Below, one piece after another: positions 16,507-23,432 of a DNA stretch of 64,000 nucleotides. Within the stretch, counting starts at the first letter, position 1. Every line of letters begins with the position of its first letter. The notes under the pieces are model-generated. The model did no database searches. It saw only the letters and a program-made list of their open reading frames with translations, and was not told the origin of the DNA. Origin of the DNA: Myxococcales bacterium (lineage in GTDB: Bacteria; Myxococcota_A; Polyangia; Polyangiales; Polyangiaceae); the NCBI GenBank assembly GCA_016712525.1, contig JADJQX010000008.1, positions 1,618,501 through 1,682,500 on the forward strand, in the 5' to 3' direction. Position numbers and translations under genes: made by a program.

Positions 16507-18303
16507 TCAAAAGCTCCCCGATCGCACGCCTCCTCGGCCTCGGTAGTCGAAGCTCGCTTCGTCTTCGTTCGCGACGCCCGCGAGCTTCCAGAGCGCGGCG
16601 AGGTCGTCGGAGCGGTCGCTCGGCGGGGAGAGGGTCTCGAGCTCGTGTTTGTGCGCCTCGAGCGCGCGCGTCGCCATGACGCCGGCGAGCGTGGCCGTGT
16701 CGGGTGTGGGGCGCGAGGCGAGGAGCGCGGCGGTCCCTTTTTGCACGATCGGGTCGGGGTGGGCGAGGAGCTTCACCAGGGCCGGTACGTTCTCGTCGGC
16801 GCGGCTATTGGCGACCACGTTGAGCAGGGGCGCGTACTGCCCATCGAAGAGGCGGCGCTGGTTCCACTCGGTCGAGAGGAGCTCCGTCGGGGCGACCACG
16901 TAGAGGACCGAAGCCACCACGAGCGCGTCGAGCTTTCGGTGCAAAAGCCACCCGATGGTGCGCTTTTTCCGAATCATGACGACCACGAGGCCAAAGCCCG
17001 TCGCCACCAGGGTCGTCCCCAAGATTCCCAAGATGCGCAGCGAGGTGAGCCCGGAGAGGTCGATGTAGAGCTGGATACGGCGGAACGTCCCGAGCGCCAA
17101 CATCACGTTCTGGGCGGCCCACACGTAAGCGAGGGTGCGCACCGTCTTGCCCCGCGGATCGAAGTGGAACGCGCCGCGGAAGATGGCCCCGAGCAGCGCG
17201 GTCGAGAGGACGAGCGCGAACGTGAGCCACGCCGTCCCACGGTGGGCGTACTCGGTATACCCGAGCCCCGCCGGCGGCCGACCCACCCACAAGGAGAGGG
17301 CATCGACGGCGTTCTCGAGTAAGAAGATGGCATTGACGGCCACGAGGGTGTTCCGCGCGAGGCCCAGGGCGTTGTCGCTCACGAGGCTCGTGTCGTCGAC
17401 CGCCGCATGCGACCTTCGCCCGAGCGTCGACTGCCACGCCCTGCGGAGCGCCGGCCGGAGCGTGACGGCCCCGCACGCCGCCGCCACGAGCCAGAAGAGC
17501 GGACGCACCGGCGAGGGGAGCGAGATGCTGCCGAGCGCGCGGACGGCCCACGCCTCGAGCACCGGATTGGCAAATACGAAGACGGACGCAAAGACGAGGA
17601 ACGCGGCGACCGGCAAGACGACAGTGCTCCAGGCGAAGGGCGCGCGGGCCGCCCCTTCACGTGACGGAGCGGAGAGGCGCATCCCTCCCCGCGCGACGGA
17701 GGCGACCCGCCCCGGCATGGCCCACACCGAAGCCGCCATGGACGCCACCGCATCGGCGACGGTCGCGTGCCTCATGCGCACGAGCACGGCGAGCGCACCG
17801 ACGAGCGCGGCGGCGAGCACCGAGCCAAGACCCCCGCCCGACCACGCGAGGTGCCCTGCGACCAGGGCCAAGAGACCGAGCACCACGGCGATCCGCGGCG
17901 AGATTCGGCGCTCGCGAGCCGACGCGACCACGAGCGCGCCCGCGAGCCCGAAGAACGCGGCCTGCGAGAGGCCCAGACCTCCGAACGTGTAGAGCAGCAG
18001 GTCGGCCCCCACGACGAAGGCGACGAGCGCCAGGAGCTCACGAGGCCGCGCGGGGGCCGTAGGGCGAGGCGCACGCGGCGCAGGGATCTCACCGCGGTAG
18101 GCCGTGCGCTGCCACACGACGGCATCGGGAGCGACCCCCACCCCGCGAGGAGCGCTCGCCGAGCCGAGCAGAGACGGCTCGAGAGGACGGGGCTCACGCA
18201 TCGTATCGGCGCCCTCGGCCGCACCCTTGGCCGAGACCGTGGTGGCGAAGGGCGAGCCCGGAGGAAACGGCGCGTACCTGGGAGACGAGGGAGGAGCGTT
18301 CAT
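16507..18303 (-). CDS. DUF4173-type membrane protein with C-terminal HEAT-like tail
   Basis: The product has 598 residues. After about 85 Pro/Ala-rich residues it has roughly ten transmembrane helices (LLALVAFVVGADLLLYTF, VVLGLLALVAGHLAW, FLVFASVFVFANPVLEAW, TAWLTFALVLSTALLGAIF and others). The segment YTEYAHRGTAWLTFALVLS resembles the conserved region of DUF4173 proteins. After the last helix, about 120 soluble residues include VPALVKLLAHPDPIVQKGTAALLASR, a HEAT-repeat-like helical pair. Family function is unknown. It is convergent with the lipoprotein gene on its left and divergent from the deacetylase-like gene on its right, with a palindrome array in the divergent gap. Confidence 0.75.
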   Translation of the reverse strand: MNAPPSSPRYAPFPPGSPFATTVSAKGAAEGADTMREPRPLEPSLLGSASAPRGVGVAPDAVVWQRTAYRGEIPAPRAPRPTAPARPRELLALVAFVVGADLLLYTFGGLGLSQAAFFGLAGALVVASARERRISPRIAVVLGLLALVAGHLAWSGGGLGSVLAAALVGALAVLVRMRHATVADAVASMAASVWAMPGRVASVARGGMRLSAPSREGAARAPFAWSTVVLPVAAFLVFASVFVFANPVLEAWAVRALGSISLPSPVRPLFWLVAAACGAVTLRPALRRAWQSTLGRRSHAAVDDTSLVSDNALGLARNTLVAVNAIFLLENAVDALSLWVGRPPAGLGYTEYAHRGTAWLTFALVLSTALLGAIFRGAFHFDPRGKTVRTLAYVWAAQNVMLALGTFRRIQLYIDLSGLTSLRILGILGTTLVATGFGLVVVMIRKKRTIGWLLHRKLDALVVASVLYVVAPTELLSTEWNQRRLFDGQYAPLLNVVANSRADENVPALVKLLAHPDPIVQKGTAALLASRPTPDTATLAGVMATRALEAHKHELETLSPPSDRSDDLAALWKLAGVANEDEASFDYRGRGGVRSGSF

Positions 18304-18405
18304 GCTCCCTCTTGGACACCCGAGGGAGCGATCTTCTGCGACCGCTCACCCCCGTGCCGCGACCGTTCGCCCCCGAATCGGCGCCCGAGACCGAGCGGCG
18401 CCGCC

Positions 18406-18496
18406 AACTCCAGGCGCCTGGAACGCCAACTCCAGGCACCGACTCCAGGCAGTGACCGCCCGACTAGTTGCAACTCCAGGCACCGACTCCAGGCAC
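18406..18496 (+). promoter_or_regulatory. Degenerate 22-bp palindrome array in divergent gap
   Basis: Half-site or near-palindromic units AACTCCAGGC start at 18406, 18428 and 18472, so spacing is 22 and 44 (2 x 22). The first unit reads AACTCCAGGCGCCTGGAACG, two changes from a perfect palindrome. Later units carry CACCGACTCCAGGCA in place of the second arm. It lies between the divergent genes starting at 18303 (-) and 18559 (+), and could serve either or both. Confidence 0.55.
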
Positions 18497-18558
18497 GCGC
18501 CCCCTGGTTTTTGTGCCTCCTCGTGCGACAGGGCGGGGCGAGCTGCGTACCCCAGGCG

Positions 18559-19506
18559 ATGAACTTTCCTCGGCAGGGCGCTGAGGCTCGGAGCAACTCT
18601 TGCGCATGCGGGCCCACGAAACGCACACCGGCGCTCCGGGCGGCGCTCACGATCGACCTGCACGACACGGACCGCCCCGAGGACATCTTTGCGTGCGTCA
18701 CCTGGCTCGAGGCGCGCGGGCTGCGCGCGACGTTCTTCGTGCCGACGCGCATGCTCGAGGAGGCGCGCTTCACTCGGGCGATCGACGCGATCGACGGTGG
18801 CCCTCACGAGCTCGGCACGCACGCGCACCGTCGCGATCTGACCGAGGTCTGTGCCCTCGGCGCGCCGCGCCCTACGCCCTCGCAGCTCGACTTCCTCGAC
18901 CGTGGCGTCGCCCTCTACGAAGCCAGGTTCCGGCGCTCTCCCCGCGCGTTCCGATCGCCGGCGTGGTGCTACGTGAGCGACGCCGCGGCCAGCCGCCTCT
19001 CGCGCCTCGGGTACACGGTCGACTCGAGCGCCACGCCCCAACGCGCCGGCATCCTGAGCTCGCAGCCCTTCCGAAGCCCGTGGCTCTTCACGCCACGCTC
19101 CCCGCACCCGAGGACGCCAACCCTCTTCGAAGTGCCTACGTCGTGCCTCCTCTTCCCGCTGAGCCGAACGGCGCTCTACCTCCTGCGCACGTGGGGGATC
19201 TTGGCTTTCATGGAGCTCTTCGTACGCGAGGCCGAGCTGTTCCCCGAGCGACCCGTCGTGCTCCAGCTCCACCCGAACGACCTCTCCCCGAACGCGCCGG
19301 ACGAGCCCATCCACTTCGCGTGGACGGACGTGCTCCCCCTGCCCCAGCGCGGCTTTCACGCGCGCTACTGGCTCATGGACACCGATCGCGAGCGCGCCGT
19401 CGCGAGGGCCGCGCGGGTGCTCGAGGAGCTCACGTCCCGCGGGTTCGTGTGGCACACGCTCTCGGAGATCCGCGGGCTCTGCCTCGACGGGTCGCGGGCC
19501 ACGTAG
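18559..19506 (+). CDS. Polysaccharide-deacetylase (NodB-fold) family protein
   Basis: The product has about 315 residues from ATG 18559. The Shine-Dalgarno sequence is weak, so the start could be slightly different. The NodB-like core begins with LTIDLHDTD, the position of the family's TFDDG motif, with both metal/catalytic-type Asp residues. It continues with LRATFFVPTRM, then HELGTHAHRRDLTE (the H-x-x-x-H type metal motif region). FRSPAWCYV, equivalent to the RxPxG/Y segment, comes next, and VVLQLHPNDL lies near the end. This supports a metal-dependent carbohydrate deacetylase acting on a surface or exported glycan. No signal peptide was seen, so it may act in the cytoplasm on a precursor. 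A palindrome array lies upstream. Confidence 0.8.
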   Translation: MNFPRQGAEARSNSCACGPTKRTPALRAALTIDLHDTDRPEDIFACVTWLEARGLRATFFVPTRMLEEARFTRAIDAIDGGPHELGTHAHRRDLTEVCALGAPRPTPSQLDFLDRGVALYEARFRRSPRAFRSPAWCYVSDAAASRLSRLGYTVDSSATPQRAGILSSQPFRSPWLFTPRSPHPRTPTLFEVPTSCLLFPLSRTALYLLRTWGILAFMELFVREAELFPERPVVLQLHPNDLSPNAPDEPIHFAWTDVLPLPQRGFHARYWLMDTDRERAVARAARVLEELTSRGFVWHTLSEIRGLCLDGSRAT

Positions 19507-19782
19507 GCGGGGTCGATGCGGCCTCGCCACGGCTGCACACGCTGCGCGCCCGGGCCGACGAACGGGACGATTCGCGCGCGCCCGCGTGGGCACGGCCGAG
19601 CTTGGGTGAGGGTACGACGGCCGCCGCGATCATGATGCGTGTACCACCACGGAGCACGGGCACTAAGCCATCGGCGCACTCGGTCGTTGACGTGCACGTG
19701 CGGCTTGTTGTCTGCTCAGGCACGACGATGGGCGTCTCTCGGCTCGCACGGAGCGGGCGAGCGCCCGCGCGGGAGGGTGCTC

Positions 19783-20772
19783 GTGGGCAGGAGAACGGGG
19801 ACGGAGACGGCGATCGCGCTCTTGACGTGTTTCACGGAGCGGCCCACGTGGAAGCAGGCCGACCTCGCGCGGCGGCTCGTGCTCACGCCAGGCGCGGTGC
19901 GGAGGCGGCTCGTGGAGCTGCAAGAGGCGGGCATTCCTCTCGAGCGCGAGGACGATCCGCCGCACGTGTACTGGAGCGTGCCGAAGAAGGGCTTTTTGCC
20001 GGGTACGGTGAGGCTCGAGCCGAGCGACGCCCACGACCTCGTGAGGCTCCTCGCGCGCCTCCCGCGGAGCGCCATGCGCGCGCGACTCATGCAGCGTGTG
20101 CTCGACGGTTATGTCGGTCTGCGCCCCGCCCCGAAAGACAGCGTGGTGGTGCCGCTCGACGTGGGCCTCGCCGACGAGACGTGGCTCGCCTTGGTGGAAG
20201 ATGCGGCGGCGCGCGGGGAGGTGCTCGAGATGCGGTACCTCTCGGCGAGCCGCGGGGTGATGGAGACGCGGCAGGTCTCTCCGCAGCGCGTGGTGGTCGA
20301 CGCGCACACGAGGTTCATGGCTGTGTGCCACAAGAGCGGCACGCTCAAGTGGTTCCGCGTCGATCGCATCACGAACGCGAAGCTCCTCGGGCCGACCGGG
20401 GCGCGCGCGGCCGATCCGGCCCAGGTAGACGCGGCCATCGCCACGAGCGTGAACGGCTTTCGCACCGGAGAGGACGCGACCGACGTGGCCTTCTTCGTAC
20501 GTGATCCCGAGGCCCGCTGGGTGATTGGCAATTTGCCGAGCCCGCTCGTGGCCGAGGCCACCGTGGGAGGCATTCGTGTGACGGGCCGCACGGCCGCGGT
20601 GGTGCAGGTCGCGCGCTTCGTGGTGGGGCTCGGCGGCGCGGCGAGCTGCGAGTCTCACGAGCTCCGCGCGGTGGTGCGCGATCTGGCCGAGGGAGCGCTC
20701 GCGGCGGCTCTGGGAGGCACTGAACGTGTGTCGAGCCGCACGAATAGGAGCGTCGCGCAGGTTACGAAGTGA
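19783..20772 (+). CDS. HTH-WYL domain transcriptional regulator
   Basis: The chosen start is GTG 19783, with GGGAGG six bases upstream (19771-19776), giving 329 residues. It has an N-terminal winged HTH (ADLARRLVLTPGAVRRRLVELQEAG). A WYL domain follows (residues about 140-205: GEVLEMRYLSASRG, QRVVVDAHTRFMAV, LKWFRVDRITNAKLL), and a C-terminal WCX-like extension (VAFFVRDPEARWVIGN...). WYL proteins bind single-stranded nucleic acid or nucleotides and are often found near defence loci. It ends 46 bases before the alpha-CTD/sigma-like gene, so the two probably form one transcript that reads toward the CRISPR-Cas operon. A regulatory role over that partner or the cas genes is inference. Confidence 0.85.
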   Translation: MGRRTGTETAIALLTCFTERPTWKQADLARRLVLTPGAVRRRLVELQEAGIPLEREDDPPHVYWSVPKKGFLPGTVRLEPSDAHDLVRLLARLPRSAMRARLMQRVLDGYVGLRPAPKDSVVVPLDVGLADETWLALVEDAAARGEVLEMRYLSASRGVMETRQVSPQRVVVDAHTRFMAVCHKSGTLKWFRVDRITNAKLLGPTGARAADPAQVDAAIATSVNGFRTGEDATDVAFFVRDPEARWVIGNLPSPLVAEATVGGIRVTGRTAAVVQVARFVVGLGGAASCESHELRAVVRDLAEGALAAALGGTERVSSRTNRSVAQVTK

Positions 20773-20818
20773 CGGGTCCGAGGGCGCCACGAGACGCCCT
20801 CGCCGAGAGGGAGAGCCC

Positions 20819-23314
20819 ATGAGCCTGTGGAGCGCATCGATCGATACCCTGCCCTTGCCCACGCGCATGGCCAACGTGGCCGCGCGCATGGGGCTCACCA
20901 CGGTAGGAGATTTGGCGAGGCAACACCCCGCCGCGCTCTTGCTCGAGAAGAACCTCGGGCGCACCACCGTGGCCGACACACGCGCCGTGCTCGAGCGCGC
21001 TCTCGGCATGCGCTGGGAAGATGCCGCCGGCGAGCTCGCCTCCCCGGACGACGACGACACCCCCGCGTCGGTGAGCTTGGACCCGGCCATGCTCGGGTGG
21101 GAGGGGCTCGCGGTGCTCTTGCCGGCGGACTTGCAGGCACGCGCACCGAACGAGGCTCCCCTGCCCCCGCGTTTGATCTCGTTCGCCGAGGCGCGTGGGA
21201 TTCGCACGGTGGGCGAGCTCGTGCGGGTGCCGCGCGCCGAGCTCTTGGCCGCGCCGAACCTCGGGCGGCGCACCGTGACCGACGCGACGGCCGGTTTGAT
21301 TCGCCTTCGCGAGGCGTACACCGAGACGGGCGCGGTGATCGACACGGAGTGGAAGCGTCTGCTCGTCGCGGCCATCGGCAAGCTCGCCCTCCGAGAGCGC
21401 ATGGTGCTCACGCAGCGTGCGGGCCTCGTCGGTCCCGTGCCGACGCTCGCGGAGCTCGGGGAGAGCCTCGGGGTCTCGCGAGAGCGTGTGCGGCAGCTCG
21501 AGGCGAGCGCGATCACCGAGCTGCGCGCGCACGCCCCGTGGACGACGCGCCTCGCCGCGGCGATCGCGGAGCGCCTCCCGGGGCTGCTCCTTCGGCTCGA
21601 CGCCCCAGGTGAGCAAGGGGCGCCGCTCGTGGCCGACATCGAGGCCGATCTGGCGCCGTTTCGGTTCTTGCTCGAGCACGTGCTCGGGGATTCGGCAGGC
21701 TACGTGGTCGACCTCTTCGGGGCTCCGTGCCTCTCGCGCGTGGGCGCGGCCGAGCTCGAGGCGAAGGTCGCGCGGCTCGAGCGTGTGTGCCAGGCGCTGG
21801 TGTTTCCCCTCGAGCGGCGCGACCTCGAGGTGCGCCTCGCGGCGGCGGCGGACCTGACGGAGGAAGACGTGGGCGCGCTGCTCGGCTTCGTACGAGGGGA
21901 GCTGCGTATGGAAGGCGAGCGCGTCACGGGATACGTGGAGCGCAAAGCAGACGCCGTGGTCGCGTTTCTGCGCGCCGCGCGCGGGCCGCAGCGTGTGGCG
22001 GACGTGGCGGCCGCGTGCGGACGGGGAAATTGGCCCGAGGACCTCGTCTGGATCGATCGCGGGCTCGTGACATTGCCCGAGCTCGTCCCCGACTTCTACG
22101 TGTGGAGGAGGCGCCTCGGCCCCCTCACCGCGCGTCTCATGGCCGAGCACGGGAGCGCGCGCCAGTGGACGACGACAGAGCTCCTCCCCCACCTCGCGCT
22201 CGTGGCCGACCTGCCCGAGTGGATGAGCCCGTACGCGCTCGGCTCGCTGCTGCGCGACACGAAGGAGGTGCGCTACCTCGGGCGGAACGTGGTGTCGCTG
22301 GCCGAGAACGAGGCCATCTCGCGAGAGCACATCGACGAGACCATCGAGGACGAGCTCACGAAGGCCGGGGCCCCTCTCGCCGAAAGCGAGCTCCGCGCCC
22401 GGGTGAGCGCGCGCCGCGGGGTAAACGACCTCGCGTGGAACATGATGCGCACGCGCGCGCCGTTCGTGCTCCTAGAAGACGGGCGCATGGGCCTCGCGCC
22501 CCGCGACGTGCCCGGAGGAGAGGCCGCGATCGCACAGGCGACGCAGGCCATCGCCACATGGCTCGAGCAGCGCGACGAGGGCGCGGGGGTGGCCGACACG
22601 AAGCTCTTCATGGCCTCGCTCGGCGAGCCCATCGCCTCGTGGGACGCGCGCCTCGTACGCTCGGTGCTGCGCCACGACGGGCGTTTCAGGCTCGCGCAGG
22701 GAGGTGGCCTCGGGCTCTCGGCGTGGGGCGAGACGCGCACGAAGACGCAGCGCGAGGTGCTCGCCGAGCTGCTCGAGGCGGGGGGAGGCCGGGTGCGAGT
22801 CGCCGACGTGATCGCGGCTCTCCCGACGGCGAGCGGCGAGCCCCCGACGCGCGTCAAGGTAGGCATGCTGGCGAACCAGCTCCGCGCGCGCCTCGCGGGG
22901 GACTACGTGCTTCGCTGGGACGACGAGGCCGCGGGCGTCCCCAGCCTGCGCGCCGTGCCCGAGGGGGTGCGCACGTGGGTGGAGCGAGTGCCCGAGAAGG
23001 CGGCGGGGCTCTTCGTGAAGCTCCTCGTCGCGCCCCGCCCCTGCGCCGCGCTGCTGCCCGAGGTCGACGCGTGGGAGCACGCGATGCGAGCGCACGAGGG
23101 CGACGCGGTGGACCAGGCGCAGGTGACGCGCCTCGCCGCGAGGGCCCGCGAGCTCCTCGCCGTCGCGCAGGAGGAAGAGGGCACCCCGTGGGCGACGGCG
23201 GCGCGAGCCGGCGTGGAGTACCTCGTGTGCGTCGAGGACGGCGAGAGCGACGTGGTGGTCGGCGGCCTCGACGACGACGAGGGGGTGCTGGAGGTCTTGT
23301 GGGGTGGGCGATGA
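20819..23314 (+). CDS. Large protein with alpha-CTD-like HhH, sigma region 4-like HTH and winged-helix modules
   Basis: ATG 20819 is preceded by GAGAGGGAGAG and gives 831 residues. Residues about 38-62 (LLEKNLGRTTVADTRAVLERAL) and 142-165 (LLAAPNLGRRTVTDATAGLI) match the helix-hairpin-helix pattern of the RNA polymerase alpha C-terminal domain. Residues about 188-240 match sigma-70 region 4: LRERMVLTQRAGL, then LAELGESLGVSRERVRQLEA. No sigma region 2 is present, so it is not a free-standing sigma factor. The 580-residue remainder contains repeated winged-helix-like blocks (for example YALGSLLRDTKEVRYLGRN and VADVIAALPTASGE). It looks like a DNA-binding, polymerase-mimicking regulator or a defence factor. 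Paired with the WYL gene upstream. I do not recognise a named family. Confidence 0.75.
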   Translation: MSLWSASIDTLPLPTRMANVAARMGLTTVGDLARQHPAALLLEKNLGRTTVADTRAVLERALGMRWEDAAGELASPDDDDTPASVSLDPAMLGWEGLAVLLPADLQARAPNEAPLPPRLISFAEARGIRTVGELVRVPRAELLAAPNLGRRTVTDATAGLIRLREAYTETGAVIDTEWKRLLVAAIGKLALRERMVLTQRAGLVGPVPTLAELGESLGVSRERVRQLEASAITELRAHAPWTTRLAAAIAERLPGLLLRLDAPGEQGAPLVADIEADLAPFRFLLEHVLGDSAGYVVDLFGAPCLSRVGAAELEAKVARLERVCQALVFPLERRDLEVRLAAAADLTEEDVGALLGFVRGELRMEGERVTGYVERKADAVVAFLRAARGPQRVADVAAACGRGNWPEDLVWIDRGLVTLPELVPDFYVWRRRLGPLTARLMAEHGSARQWTTTELLPHLALVADLPEWMSPYALGSLLRDTKEVRYLGRNVVSLAENEAISREHIDETIEDELTKAGAPLAESELRARVSARRGVNDLAWNMMRTRAPFVLLEDGRMGLAPRDVPGGEAAIAQATQAIATWLEQRDEGAGVADTKLFMASLGEPIASWDARLVRSVLRHDGRFRLAQGGGLGLSAWGETRTKTQREVLAELLEAGGGRVRVADVIAALPTASGEPPTRVKVGMLANQLRARLAGDYVLRWDDEAAGVPSLRAVPEGVRTWVERVPEKAAGLFVKLLVAPRPCAALLPEVDAWEHAMRAHEGDAVDQAQVTRLAARARELLAVAQEEEGTPWATAARAGVEYLVCVEDGESDVVVGGLDDDEGVLEVLWGGR

Positions 23315-23340
23315 GAGCGCATCGCCGAGGGCAAGGGCTC

Positions 23341-23382
23341 AACTTCAGGCGCCTGAAGTTGCAGCTTCAGGCGCCTGAAGTT
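23341..23382 (+). promoter_or_regulatory. Paired palindrome upstream of cas3
   Basis: AACTTCAGGCGCCTGAAGTT (perfect 20-base palindrome) lies at 23341-23360. AGCTTCAGGCGCCTGAAGTT lies at 23363-23382, with a 22-base period (two helical turns). It sits in the 118-base gap between the alpha-CTD/sigma-like gene and cas3, ending 50 bases before the cas3 ATG. The sequence matches the pair before the gene at 33194. It is predicted to be the operator of the CRISPR-Cas operon. Confidence 0.7.
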
Positions 23383-23432
23383 GGGGCACGCGGGCTTGGA
23401 TGGAAGCGAGCGAATTCGATGGAGGTGCGAGG

